DNA of 58,407 nucleotides, taken from contig CAJTQA010000018.1 in the NCBI GenBank assembly GCA_910578455.1, forward strand, positions 1 through 58,407, given 5' to 3'. The stretch's first letter is position 1. Every line of letters begins with the position of its first letter. This stretch comes from an uncultured Dorea sp. Its GTDB lineage: Bacteria; Bacillota; Clostridia; Lachnospirales; Lachnospiraceae. This document shows positions 7,282 through 16,086 of the stretch, one piece after another. Both the position numbers and the translations under genes were made by a program. The notes below the pieces were generated by a model. The model ran no database searches. It worked only from the letters and a program-made list of their open reading frames with translations, and was not told the DNA's origin.

Positions 7282-9066
7282 ATGTCTATTTCAAAAAAAC
7301 GATCAGCAATCATTGCCGCCCTGTTTGCCGCCGCCCTGTTTACTGCGGTTTTTGGCATCCGGCATTTTAACCAAAGTGAAAACAAGCGCTTTGAACAGTA
7401 CACCCACGAGCTCTTCTGCCAGGAAGTCTCAGGCAACACGATTTCCCTTCACTATACTCTGAAAAATCCTGCCGATTACGGCATCGAAAATGTTCCCGTA
7501 TCTCTCGGCACCTGTACGTCTGATTCCGACGCCATGTGCGCCTCCATCGAAAATGCCCTTGCTCTTCTGCATTCTTTTAACCGAAACAAGCTGTCGGCCG
7601 AAAACCAGCTGACTTATGACGTCCTGGGCGACTACTATGCCTCAGCTTTTGACCTGGCTCCCTATTCCTTATATGAAGAACCGCTCTCCCCTCTCACAGG
7701 CACACAGTCTCAGCTCCCCGTTATTTTGTCGGAATATCAGTTCCACAGCATTTCCGATGTCGACACATACCTGAAACTGCTAAAGAAAGTTCCCGGCTAT
7801 TTCCGCTCAATCCTGGCGTTCGAAAAAGCCCGTGCCGACAGCGGCATCTTCATGTCAGAAAGCGCTCTTGACAGTTTGATAGAAGAATGCCAGGCTTTCG
7901 TCGGCCTCGGAGACGAGAACTATCTCTGCTCCTCTTTTAACGAGAGGCTGGAGTCTCTAAATGCAGAGCTGAAAGACGGAGAAAAGATCAATTTAAAAAC
8001 ATATAAAAAGAAACATTTAAAATACATAAAAAAATATGTTTTTCCCGCTTATAATGAATTATCGGCAGGACTTGACTCACTCCGCGGCGACTGCAGCGGA
8101 AAAATCCCTGCCGGAGGCCTTTGCACCCTGCCGGACGGACGGCGCTACTATGAATCCCTTGCCGCCAGCGAGACTGGTTCTTCCCGCAGCATCCCGAAGC
8201 TTCAGGAACTTACCCGCCGCCAGATTCTCACCGACCTCGGCGACATGCAGGCAGCGCTTTCCAAGACAGGAGTTCCCGCCAAGGATGCAAAGTCCGCCGA
8301 CACCTCATCCTCGGATCTTTTTTCTTCGCAGGGCGTTATCTTAGAGGACTCCAATCCGGTTTCCATCCTTACGCTCCTTGAAGAAAAGATGGAAGGTTCC
8401 TTTCCCGCTCCTCCCGAGGCAGACGTACAGATAAAATACGTTCAGAAATCTCTGGAGGAATATTTAAGTCCTGCATTTTACATGATACCCGCCATAGACA
8501 ACGTGCAGGACAACGTCATCTACATCAACGCAGGGCACATCCCTGACGACCTGTCCCTGTTCACGACATTGGCGCACGAAGGCTACCCCGGGCATCTCTA
8601 TCAGAACGTCTATTATATGAGCCAGGATCCCGACCCTATCCGGTGCCTGTTAGGATATGGCGGCTATACAGAAGGCTGGGCGACTTACAGCGAAATGATG
8701 TCCTATTATTTTGCCCCGATACCAAAAGAAAATGCTGCCGTCATGCAGAAAAACACATCCATCCTTCTGGGGCTTTACGCCCTTGCAGACATGGGAATCC
8801 ATTACGACGGCTGGACGCTTGCCGATACAACTGAATTTTTCAGCGATTATGGTATTTCCAACGCCGACACTGTCCGAGGCATATACGACCTCATTATTTC
8901 GGATCCGGCAAATTACCTGAAATATTACATCGGATATCTGGAGTTCTTAGAGCTTAAGAAATATGCACTGAAAATATGGGGAGAAGACTTCTCCCAGGAA
9001 CGTTTCCACAAGATCATATTAGAGACAGGGCCTGCGCCGTTTAAAATACTTCGCGCACAAATGTAG
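7282..9066 (+). CDS. DUF885 family membrane-anchored metallopeptidase
   Basis: The product has 594 residues. An N-terminal hydrophobic segment (about residues 9-26) acts as signal or anchor, so the rest is probably extracytoplasmic. The DUF885 zinc-peptidase signature is at about residues 430-442 (LAHEGYPGHLYQ, an HExxxH-like site), with the second glutamate motif EGWATYSE about 35 residues later. The length is normal for the family. Family members are thought to be zinc carboxypeptidase-like enzymes; the substrate here is unknown. GAGGG lies 6 bases before the ATG. It is the first gene to the right of the invertible segment, and no other promoter was seen in 7155-7281, so its expression may depend on the switch. 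Confidence 0.88.
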   Translation: MSISKKRSAIIAALFAAALFTAVFGIRHFNQSENKRFEQYTHELFCQEVSGNTISLHYTLKNPADYGIENVPVSLGTCTSDSDAMCASIENALALLHSFNRNKLSAENQLTYDVLGDYYASAFDLAPYSLYEEPLSPLTGTQSQLPVILSEYQFHSISDVDTYLKLLKKVPGYFRSILAFEKARADSGIFMSESALDSLIEECQAFVGLGDENYLCSSFNERLESLNAELKDGEKINLKTYKKKHLKYIKKYVFPAYNELSAGLDSLRGDCSGKIPAGGLCTLPDGRRYYESLAASETGSSRSIPKLQELTRRQILTDLGDMQAALSKTGVPAKDAKSADTSSSDLFSSQGVILEDSNPVSILTLLEEKMEGSFPAPPEADVQIKYVQKSLEEYLSPAFYMIPAIDNVQDNVIYINAGHIPDDLSLFTTLAHEGYPGHLYQNVYYMSQDPDPIRCLLGYGGYTEGWATYSEMMSYYFAPIPKENAAVMQKNTSILLGLYALADMGIHYDGWTLADTTEFFSDYGISNADTVRGIYDLIISDPANYLKYYIGYLEFLELKKYALKIWGEDFSQERFHKIILETGPAPFKILRAQM

Positions 9067-9103
9067 TACCCCGCAGCTCAAGAAAAGCATCCGGCTCAAA
9101 CAG

Positions 9104-9136
9104 CAAAAAGGCTATGGATGAATTCCGCCATAGCCT
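9104..9136 (-). terminator. Terminator of spmB
   Basis: GGCTATGG (9110-9117) pairs with CCATAGCC (9128-9135), followed on the minus strand by a run of five T. It lies between convergent genes and serves the leftward spmB. Confidence 0.85.
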
Positions 9137-9146
9137 CCTGCATTTC

Positions 9147-9671
9147 TCACATCGCCCCGGCCAGCACCGCGCTTGCCACAAGTCCCGCGAAGGTTGCGAG
9201 CATCGCCCCGGCCAGCGTGTACCTTGTCTTTGTAACCTTCGCCGTCATAAAATACACGCTCATGGTGTAGAATATTGTCTCCGTGCACGCCATGCTGATG
9301 GATGCCACAAGCCCAATGTACGAATCCGTTCCGTACTCTTTATAGGCATCAAGGAGCAGCCCTGTCGCCGCTGAGGATGAGAACATCTTTACTACTGTAA
9401 GCGGCACAAGCTCGCTGGGAAATCCGACATACTTCATTGCCCCTCCGATAAGCGCCGACAGATAATCTAAAAATCCTGACGCCCTCAATATCCCCACTGC
9501 CACCATAAGCCCGATCAGCGTGGGCATGATCTTAATCACGGTGAAAAACCCGCTTTTTGCTCCCTTGATAAAGGAATCGTACACATTCACCTTCATCAGC
9601 ACGCCATAGCTCACTATAAGGAAAATCACCATCGGCACGATAAGGTCTGCGATGTACAGCAACATTTTCAC
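9147..9671 (-). CDS. spmB: Spore maturation protein B
   Basis: The product is a 174-residue polytopic membrane protein with the family pattern KMFSSSAATGLLLDAYKEYG and MACTETIFYTMSVYF (nucleoside-recognition/gate domain). SpmA and SpmB together are needed for proper spore core dehydration in Bacillus and Clostridium. The start is GTG 9671 or ATG 9665; AGGCGG lies 6 bases before the GTG. In most Firmicutes spmB directly follows spmA. Here it reads on the opposite strand and is separated from spmA (11271) by a MATE gene, implying a local rearrangement. It ends at a clear terminator. Confidence 0.93.
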   Translation of the reverse strand: MKMLLYIADLIVPMVIFLIVSYGVLMKVNVYDSFIKGAKSGFFTVIKIMPTLIGLMVAVGILRASGFLDYLSALIGGAMKYVGFPSELVPLTVVKMFSSSAATGLLLDAYKEYGTDSYIGLVASISMACTETIFYTMSVYFMTAKVTKTRYTLAGAMLATFAGLVASAVLAGAM

Positions 9672-9840
9672 ATAACCGCCTCATTTCCGCATAAAATCTA
9701 TTCTCCATTATATGACCCGCGCTATCTGTTTATTTCACCAGTTTGTCTCCGGCAGGTTGAAAATATGCATCCGGCATTTTATACTGTTATCAACAATAAT
9801 TTTCGTATTTATTTTTCAAAGAAATGGTGATGACAAAGCA

Positions 9841-11211
9841 ATGAAACATTTTTCAAGCGAAGAAAAAGATTTCGGTACAGGGAGCGTCGCGGCAAACATC
9901 CTGCGGCTGGCAATCCCCATGACCCTGGCGCAGTTGATCAATGTACTCTACAACGTAGTGGACCGCGCCTACATCGGCCATATCCCCGGCACATCCACAG
10001 ATGCCCTCACCGGTGTCGGCCTGGCGCTGCCGGTCATTACGGTCATCACGGCCTTTGCCAATCTGTTCGGCATGGGCGGAGCGCCGTTATTTTCTATTGC
10101 AAGAGGCGCGGATGAGCCGGAAAAGGCGGAAAAGATCATGGGCAACTCCTTTTCCATGCTGCTTATTTCGGGAATCATCCTGTCTGCCGCCTGTTACATA
10201 TTCCGCAGGCCGCTGTTATACCTGTTCGGGGCAAGCGCCGCCACATACCCCTATGCAGAATCTTACATCACGCTGTATCTTCTCGGCACCCTGTTTGTCA
10301 TGATAAGCCTTGGCATGAATAACTTTATCAACGCCCAGGGGTTCGGGATCACCGGAATGCTCACCGTATCTATCGGCGCGGTTCTCAATCTCCTTTTAGA
10401 CCCGCTTTTCATCTTTGTCTTTCATATGGGAGTGCAGGGCGCGGCTCTGGCAACTATTGTCTCTCAGGGGATCTCTGCCCTGTGGGTGCTGCGTTTCCTG
10501 CTGGGGGCGAAGGCGCTTATCAGGCTGAGCGCGAAAAGCATGACGCTTTCCTTTCCACTCATAAAGGAGATAACTGCGCTGGGCCTTTCCGGATTTGTCA
10601 TGGCTGTCACCAACGGTTCCGTCCAGATTATCTGCAATGCCACGCTGCAGCGATACGGCGGCGACCTCTATGTCGGGATCATGACGGTGGTCAATTCTGT
10701 CCGGGAGGTTGTCACCATCCCGGTAACTGGACTTTCCAGCGGGGCGCAGCCTGTCATGAGCTTTAATTACGGGGCGAAAAAATATGGCAGGGTAAAATCC
10801 GCCATCAGGCTGACTACTATATTTTCCATCATATTTACCTTTATTATGTGGGCGCTCATCTTTTTCTTCCCGCATCTTTTTATCCGGCCATTCAGCAGCG
10901 AGCCGGAGCTTTTGCAGGAGGGCATTCCCGCTATGCACCTGTACTTTTTCGGAATCTTTTTAATGGCGCTGCAATTTTCCGGGCAGTCTGCATTTGTGGC
11001 CCTGGGGAAGTCAAAGCAGGCGGTATTCTTTTCGCTGCTGCGTAAGGCGGTCATCGTCATTCCCCTTACCCTGAGCCTCCCGGCTGTCGGCGGTCTTGGT
11101 ACGGACGGAGTGTTCCTGGCAGAGCCAATCTCCAATCTCATCGGCGGCGGCGCATGCTTTACGACGATGATGCTCACCCTATGGCGGCGCCTGGAAGACG
11201 AAAAAGAATAA
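9841..11211 (+). CDS. MATE family multidrug/Na+ efflux transporter
   Basis: The product has 456 residues with about 12 membrane segments in two homologous halves. MATE-typical sequences include IPMTLAQLINVLYNVVDRAYIGH near the N-terminus and ITGLSSGAQPVMSFNYGA-like residues (TGLSSGAQPVMSFNYGAK) in the second half. It would export drugs or toxic cations in exchange for Na+ or H+. ATG 9841 gives the usual length and alignment start; the frame stays open upstream to 9712, but that extension is not typical. It interrupts the normal spmA-spmB pairing. Its promoter was not identified. Confidence 0.9.
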   Translation: MKHFSSEEKDFGTGSVAANILRLAIPMTLAQLINVLYNVVDRAYIGHIPGTSTDALTGVGLALPVITVITAFANLFGMGGAPLFSIARGADEPEKAEKIMGNSFSMLLISGIILSAACYIFRRPLLYLFGASAATYPYAESYITLYLLGTLFVMISLGMNNFINAQGFGITGMLTVSIGAVLNLLLDPLFIFVFHMGVQGAALATIVSQGISALWVLRFLLGAKALIRLSAKSMTLSFPLIKEITALGLSGFVMAVTNGSVQIICNATLQRYGGDLYVGIMTVVNSVREVVTIPVTGLSSGAQPVMSFNYGAKKYGRVKSAIRLTTIFSIIFTFIMWALIFFFPHLFIRPFSSEPELLQEGIPAMHLYFFGIFLMALQFSGQSAFVALGKSKQAVFFSLLRKAVIVIPLTLSLPAVGGLGTDGVFLAEPISNLIGGGACFTTMMLTLWRRLEDEKE

Positions 11212-11270
11212 GCTGCAGGGCGGCGGCATATCTTAGTTTAAAGAATCAAATAAAAATTTAGGGGAATCTT

Positions 11271-11888
11271 ATGCTGAATTACTTATGGGCCGGAATGATA
11301 CTTGCGGGAATAATATTCGCGTCATTCACCGGGCGGATGCCGGACATTACCAATGCCGCACTGGACTCCTCGAAGGAGGCGGTGGCTCTGTGCATCACGA
11401 TGATGGGGGTGATGTCCTTCTGGGTGGGGCTTATGGAGATCGCGGCGAAAGCAGGGATTATCGAGAATGCCTCAAAGAAAATCCGCCCCCTGATTCGGTT
11501 TCTCTTTCCAAACCTGCCGGGCGGCCACCCTGCGGAAGAACATATCACCACAAACATCATAGCAAATGTGCTGGGGCTTGGGTGGGCGGCAACGCCTGCC
11601 GGGCTGAAAGCGATGGATGAGCTTTCCAAGCTGGAGGATGACAGGAGGCGGGGAAAGCTTCCGGGGCCGGCGAGAAAGAAGGGAATTGCCAGTAATGAGA
11701 TGTGTACGTTTCTGATTATCAATATTTCCTCCTTACAGTTGATTCCGGTGAATGTGATCGCTTACCGGAGCCAGTACGGGAGCGTGAATCCGGCGGGAAT
11801 CGTAGGGGCAGGGATTGCGGCGACGGCGGTGAGTACATTGGTGGCGGTGGTGTATTGCAAGGTAATGGATAGGAAGCGGGGAACGTAG
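11271..11888 (+). CDS. spmA: Spore maturation protein A
   Basis: The product is a 205-residue membrane protein with conserved TGRMPDITNAALDSSKEAV, MGVMSFWVGLMEIA, TTNIIANVLGLGWAATPAG and ASNEMCTFLIINISSLQLIP, as in SpmA. It acts with SpmB in spore core dehydration. The full length is present. Partial copies of its 3' end recur at 13800, 15773 and 18025, so this gene is the anchor of the downstream island. Its stop codon lies in the loop of its own terminator. Confidence 0.95.
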   Translation: MLNYLWAGMILAGIIFASFTGRMPDITNAALDSSKEAVALCITMMGVMSFWVGLMEIAAKAGIIENASKKIRPLIRFLFPNLPGGHPAEEHITTNIIANVLGLGWAATPAGLKAMDELSKLEDDRRRGKLPGPARKKGIASNEMCTFLIINISSLQLIPVNVIAYRSQYGSVNPAGIVGAGIAATAVSTLVAVVYCKVMDRKRGT

Positions 11889-11905
11889 AATTCCCTGCTT
11901 TCTTT
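11874..11905 (+). terminator. spmA terminator overlapping the stop codon
   Basis: AAGCGGGGAA (11874-11883) pairs with TTCCCTGCTT (11891-11900) with one G-T wobble, and a short T-run follows. The spmA stop codon (11886-11888) is in the loop. A matching hairpin accompanies the longest spmA 3'-end copy (16048-16078), suggesting the copied unit includes the terminator. Confidence 0.7.
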
Positions 11906-12033
11906 AAAAAATTCCCCTTTATAGGAAATCAGTATAATTACAAAAATATCGGAAATAATAGTTGAAATAACACAAAAAAGTATATATAATAACATAATAA
12001 AAACGTAAATAACGTGGAAAAAAGGGGAAGGAC

Positions 12034-13191
12034 ATGAAAATCTTAAAACTATCCATAAAAGGTTTACAAAATTTAAAAAATACTTTAGATGTGGACTTCG
12101 TTGCACAACAAAGAGTAGACAATGATGCCAGAGAACAAATGTTCAATGTGTTTTCTAATGTTTATACAAGTCCAACATTATCTTTTATTGGAATTAATGC
12201 ATCTGGTAAGACAACAATCCTAAAATTGATTTCTTTTGCTATAGGATTATTAAATAATGAACCTATTAATAGTATTTCCTCTAAAAAATTTTTGGACGAC
12301 TTAGATAGTAAACAAAATATGATTTTTACTGCTTATTTTTATCATAATGGCATTGTATATAAATTGGAAACAATAGTAGGAAGAAAAAGAAATGCTATTG
12401 ATGGCAATACAAAATTTGTAATTATAGATGAAACATTATGGGAAAAAGAAATTCATAAGATAAAAACGAAAAAAAGACTTTATGATTTTAATGATGCCCA
12501 AGTAAAAATCCGAAGAAATAAAAATGAACAGTATCTAATAGAAGATGTTAGTATTATAGTTGCTTTAAATAAAGAACAAGACACGAATTTTTCCTTATAT
12601 GATATGTCAGATTTCACAGATCATAATATGTTGAATTTTTTAGGCCAGTATCCGAAAGAAATATTAACTTTTTTGGATCCTAGCATCGAAACCCTTAGCT
12701 GTGAACCAACTGAAAAAAAAGTTGATATCAGATTGAAATTTTATGAAAAAGAAGAGCTAACGTTAAATAGTCCGTTAGCACTTAACAGATATCTTTCTTC
12801 AGGTACAATAAAAGGTCTGAGTGTATTTATGGGGGCAGTATTTTCATTTTTGGAAGGGGGATATTTGATTGTAGATGAATTAGAAAATCATTTTAACAAA
12901 GAAATTGTTTCAACATTAATACGATTTTTCATGGATAAAAAAGTCAATAAAAAAGGGGCAACTCTGATTTTTTCAACTCATTATTCAGAATTGCTAGATG
13001 AATTTGAAAGGAACGACAGTATTTATATTACAAAAAACAAAGATGGGATTACTGCCGAAAAACTTTCTGGTATTTTGAAAAGAAATGATATTAAAAAAAG
13101 TGAGATATACGATAGTGATTTTCTTGAGGGAACCGTACCTGCTTATGAATCTTATATTGCTCTGAAAAAAGCGCTAATATCATTAAGATAG
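12034..13191 (+). CDS. AAA/ABC-type ATPase of a two-gene defence-like module
   Basis: The product has 385 residues. Walker A is GINASGKTT (about residues 53-61), an ABC-like signature is at LSSGTIKGL, Walker B is GGYLIVDELEN and the H-motif is IFSTHYSELLD. This is the OLD/RecF-like AAA_21 layout common in phage-defence ATPases (AbiL- and RloA-like). It starts at ATG 12034 after GGGGAAGG. It is followed 11 bases later by a TOPRIM/RloB-like gene with AGGAGG. The module is AT-rich compared with spmA and lies between spmA and a partial spmA copy, indicating horizontal origin. An antiphage role is inference from this architecture. Confidence 0.82.
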   Translation: MKILKLSIKGLQNLKNTLDVDFVAQQRVDNDAREQMFNVFSNVYTSPTLSFIGINASGKTTILKLISFAIGLLNNEPINSISSKKFLDDLDSKQNMIFTAYFYHNGIVYKLETIVGRKRNAIDGNTKFVIIDETLWEKEIHKIKTKKRLYDFNDAQVKIRRNKNEQYLIEDVSIIVALNKEQDTNFSLYDMSDFTDHNMLNFLGQYPKEILTFLDPSIETLSCEPTEKKVDIRLKFYEKEELTLNSPLALNRYLSSGTIKGLSVFMGAVFSFLEGGYLIVDELENHFNKEIVSTLIRFFMDKKVNKKGATLIFSTHYSELLDEFERNDSIYITKNKDGITAEKLSGILKRNDIKKSEIYDSDFLEGTVPAYESYIALKKALISLR

Positions 13192-13202
13192 GAGGCTTTA
13201 AA

Positions 13203-13721
13203 ATGGCAAAATATTTAGCATGTATATGCGAAGGCGGTGCCGAACACGCGATATTAGATTTATTACTGGACAACCATAGCTTAATTTTTGAGAGAGAAGA
13301 TCTAATTGAAGAAGAAGTGTTAAAATGCCGACGAGGAAGAGATTTTGAAGAAAAGTACCTAAAGAAAGGCTTTTCCGAAAAAATAACAGTTTATCGAATT
13401 TTAGATTCAAGAAATGAAAATTTTAAGCTACGCAAAGCATATGAAAAGAAGGTAGATGTTATAAATGTAGTTACAGCTCCTGAAATTGAAATGCTTATAA
13501 TATGTAATGAAGACAGATACAAAGATTTTAAAAATTCAGGAGAGAAACCAAGTACATATTGTAAGCGTGCTTTGAAATATAGCAAAGTAAAAAGTTATGA
13601 TTTTATTTATGAATATTTTTCTGATATAAATATCTTAATAAATGCGTTGCATGAATATAGACGGATATCAAAAATTCGTAGAAAAGAAATGACCTTATGG
13701 GATCTATTAAAACAAAAATAA
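13203..13721 (+). CDS. RloB/TOPRIM-like partner of the AAA ATPase (putative nuclease)
   Basis: The product has 172 residues. It begins MAKYLACICEGGAEHAIL, where the Glu after a hydrophobic strand resembles the first acidic site of TOPRIM proteins. ILDSRNE could be the D-x-D-like site, and VTAPEIEMLIICNE resembles the P-x-fE-x-ll motif of RloB-like proteins. AGGAGG lies 8 bases before the ATG, and the gap to the ATPase is only 11 bases, so the pair is one operon. The likely role is the nuclease or effector arm controlled by the ATPase, as in AbiL- or PARIS-type pairs. The family match is tentative because it rests on short motifs. Confidence 0.6.
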   Translation: MAKYLACICEGGAEHAILDLLLDNHSLIFEREDLIEEEVLKCRRGRDFEEKYLKKGFSEKITVYRILDSRNENFKLRKAYEKKVDVINVVTAPEIEMLIICNEDRYKDFKNSGEKPSTYCKRALKYSKVKSYDFIYEYFSDINILINALHEYRRISKIRRKEMTLWDLLKQK

Positions 13722-13799
13722 TAAATTTTTCAACCTACTCATCTACTGGTTAAAAAATATGTAACCATCAAATTTTTTAGTCTTAGCTTGACACAACCG

Positions 13800-13925
13800 T
13801 ACCGCAGCCAGTACGGGAGCGTGAACCCTGCGGCAATCGTGGGGACGGGAATTGCCGCGACGGCGGTAAGCACGCTGGTGGCAGTGATATATTGTAAGAT
13901 GATGGATGGAAAGCGGGGCGGATAA
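13800..13925 (+). pseudogene. spmA 3'-end copy 2
   Basis: The last 41 codons and stop of an spmA-like gene are present without a start (YRSQYGSVNPAAIVGTGIAA...). They differ from the intact spmA mainly by conservative changes (GTG for GAG, VIYCKMMDGK for VVYCKVMDRK). The copy is preceded directly by CTTGACACAA (13787-13796), a word also found before copy 3. It marks the right edge of the AAA/RloB-like module. Confidence 0.85.
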
Positions 13926-14053
13926 GCCTCTCCGTTTTTCATCCATTTTGTATATCCAAAGTTTCTTTTATAATGATTTATCGTGTACAAAATCTTTCGA
14001 ACAGGGTATAATACGAATAGAAAATGGATTAAAATCTGACTGGGGGCAAGGCT

Positions 14054-15151
14054 ATGGCAATTAAAACGATTGAAATTTTAAATGTAATGGTATTTAAGCG
14101 TCATTTGAGAAAGAATAATGCTGCTTTTAAGTCTATAGAAGAAGGGGATTCATTTAATGATGGATTTAAGATGGAATTTTGTGATGGGATAAATGTTCTG
14201 ATCGGAGAAAACGGAGTTGGAAAGACAACCATTCTAAAAATGATCTATGCCGCAACACAATGGTCAATTAAGCAGACAGATCAGGGAAAAACAAAAAAAT
14301 TAGTACAATTTTTTTCAAACAGCCTGAAAAATAGCGATGCTTTAAAAAATGCAGAAAATAAAGAAGATTATTGTTATTATAAAGTATCAGACGGAACACA
14401 TAGTTTTGAAGACAGCCTTTCCCATAAAGGTATATTCAATTACGATCAATGGCTCGGATTAGATATACAATCTGTCTTTATCCCTACGACAGAAATGTTG
14501 TCTCATGCAAAGGGATTCCTGGCTATGAACCAGAAATATAATATGCCATTTGATGGAACACAGATAGATATTATTGTAAATGCTTCTTTACCAGAGACGC
14601 GGGTAATCCCACTTGCCATGAGTAAAATCCTTGATAGACTCAGCGCTGTAATTGATGGAACTGTTATTTTGGAAAATGATTCTTTTTATGTATTAAAAAG
14701 AGATGGTCAGAAAGTTGATTTTTCCTTGGAAGCAGAAGGATTGCGTAAATTAGGCTTGCTTTGGAAATTAATACGGAATGGTCTTTTGGAAAAAGGATCA
14801 ATCCTTTTGTGGGATGAACCAGAAGCGAATCTAAATCCAGAATTATATTCCCTTGTCGCGGAGATTTTGTTGGAATTACAGGAAAATGGAGTTCAGATTT
14901 TTGTAGCAACACATAGTTATAATTTTGCAAAATATTTAGAAATCCGCCGTACGAATAACGAGCAGGTGATGTTTCATAATCTTTATAGGAGCCAAAATGT
15001 ATTTTCGAATGAAATGCAAAAGACATTCCCCGGGATGGATGATAGCAGTGAAACAATATATAGTCAATCAGCAGACAGAATGGACAAGATTAAATATAAT
15101 CACATTATGACCGCGGATAATAAACTGCTTGATGAAGTATATGAACTATGA
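14054..15151 (+). CDS. AAA/ABC-type ATPase of a second two-gene module
   Basis: The product has 365 residues. Walker A is IGENGVGKTT (about residues 51-60), Walker B is KGSILLWDEPEANLNPEL and the H-motif is IFVATHSYNFAKYL. This is the SMC/RecF-like AAA_15/AAA_21 group, different from the first module's ATPase. It starts at ATG 14054 after GGGGGCAAGG. The next gene overlaps its last bases, so the two are translationally coupled. Low GC and its position between two partial spmA copies point to acquired DNA. An antiphage role is inferred from the ATPase-plus-nuclease pairing. Confidence 0.82.
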   Translation: MAIKTIEILNVMVFKRHLRKNNAAFKSIEEGDSFNDGFKMEFCDGINVLIGENGVGKTTILKMIYAATQWSIKQTDQGKTKKLVQFFSNSLKNSDALKNAENKEDYCYYKVSDGTHSFEDSLSHKGIFNYDQWLGLDIQSVFIPTTEMLSHAKGFLAMNQKYNMPFDGTQIDIIVNASLPETRVIPLAMSKILDRLSAVIDGTVILENDSFYVLKRDGQKVDFSLEAEGLRKLGLLWKLIRNGLLEKGSILLWDEPEANLNPELYSLVAEILLELQENGVQIFVATHSYNFAKYLEIRRTNNEQVMFHNLYRSQNVFSNEMQKTFPGMDDSSETIYSQSADRMDKIKYNHIMTADNKLLDEVYEL

Positions 15152-15671
15152 GGAAATGACAGTGAAGAACTTGTTTATTGAAGAAAATGGCTCATACAGC
15201 ATTGATTGTAAGGCTGCTGTATGGGCAACGGATAAAATGCATGAAGATTATCATAATGCAGGAATACACATTAATGATGTGGATTTTTTGATTGAAAATT
15301 CTACGCATATTCTCATGGTAGAATATAAGAATGCTTGTATTGCAGGCGCAAAGAATCCTGAAGCATTTCATCCTATGGAAGATAAGAAAATATCAATCAT
15401 AACACGTAAATTTTATGATTCTTTACATTATCTGAGATTATTGGATAAAAACAAACCGGTTTGGTACATATATATTCTTGAATATCCCAATGGAGATGTA
15501 ACTACCAGAAAAAGACTGCGGAACAGATTAAAAATGGAACTTCCCTTTTCTCTTCAGGAGAATATTGGAAATGGGAAAAGATTGATAGATCGCGTAGATG
15601 TTCTTTCCATAGATGAATGGAACGCTGACAGTCAGTGTGGAAATTTTCCAGTTAAACGAGTATTAGGATAG
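15132..15671 (+). CDS. PD-(D/E)XK-like protein coupled to the AAA ATPase (putative nuclease)
   Basis: The product has about 179 residues. The stretch NDVDFLIENSTHILMVEYKN fits the D-(x)n-ExK core of PD-(D/E)XK nucleases: Asp in VDF, Glu and Lys in VEYK. The start is uncertain: TTG 15129, ATG 15132 and ATG 15141 overlap the ATPase end, and ATG 15156 follows its stop by 4 bases. Translation is coupled either way. With the ATPase it forms an ATPase-nuclease pair of the kind found in defence islands. I cannot assign it to a named system. Confidence 0.65.
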   Translation: MKYMNYEEMTVKNLFIEENGSYSIDCKAAVWATDKMHEDYHNAGIHINDVDFLIENSTHILMVEYKNACIAGAKNPEAFHPMEDKKISIITRKFYDSLHYLRLLDKNKPVWYIYILEYPNGDVTTRKRLRNRLKMELPFSLQENIGNGKRLIDRVDVLSIDEWNADSQCGNFPVKRVLG

Positions 15672-15772
15672 GCTGATTTGTTTTAAAAAATCAAAAATTT
15701 TCTTTAAATTAACGAATAATTCCATGCATCAAGAAAATATTCAAAAAATTCGTGTCATTAACTTGACACAAG

Positions 15773-16046
15773 GGGGCTAAAGGCGATGGATGAGCTTTCA
15801 AAGCTGGCGGATGACAGGAGACAGGGGAGACTTCCAGGACCGGCAAGAAAGAAGGGAATTGCCAGTAATGAGATGTGTACGTTTCTGATTATCAATATTT
15901 CCTCCTTACAGTTGATTCCGATAAATGTAATCGCGTACCAGAGCCAGTACGGGAGCGTGAACCCTGCGGCAATCGTGGAGCCGGGGATTGCGGCGACGGC
16001 GGTAAGCACGGCAGTGGCGGTGGTGTATTGTAAATTAGAAGATTAA
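15773..16046 (+). pseudogene. spmA 3'-end copy 3 (longest)
   Basis: About 90 codons of an spmA-like 3' end are open, from AMDELSKLADDRRQGRLPGP to the stop. Relative to intact spmA there are conservative changes (ADDRRQGRLPGP for EDDRRRGKLPGP). This pattern suggests descent from another functional spmA allele rather than decay after a local copy. CTTGACACAA (15762-15771) precedes the junction as in copy 2, and an spmA-type terminator follows at 16048. A short ATG-initiated frame exists at 15786, but it is a fragment. Confidence 0.88.
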
Positions 16047-16047
16047 G

Positions 16048-16078
16048 AAGCGGAGAGTTTGAGGACTCTCCGCTTTAT
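16048..16078 (+). terminator. Terminator carried with spmA copy 3
   Basis: AAGCGGAGAGT (16048-16058) pairs perfectly with ACTCTCCGCTT (16065-16075) and is followed by TTATT. It occupies the same place relative to the stop as the terminator of intact spmA. Confidence 0.8.
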
Positions 16079-16086
16079 TCAATAGT

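Noticed and set aside
7170..7439. Minus-strand 89-codon frame over the DUF885 leader and start
   Set aside because: It overlaps the well-supported DUF885 start and leader hairpin and has no recognisable domain.
9712..9840. N-terminal extension of the MATE protein
   Set aside because: MATE proteins begin near ATG 9841; the extra 43 residues would add an atypical hydrophobic segment.
13787..13796. CTTGACACAA before spmA fragments as a -35 promoter element
   Set aside because: No -10 element follows at normal spacing, and the same word appears at two module junctions, so it is better read as a boundary mark.
15786..16046. 86-codon ATG-initiated frame as a small gene
   Set aside because: It is wholly the 3' end of spmA, with no ribosome-binding site of its own.
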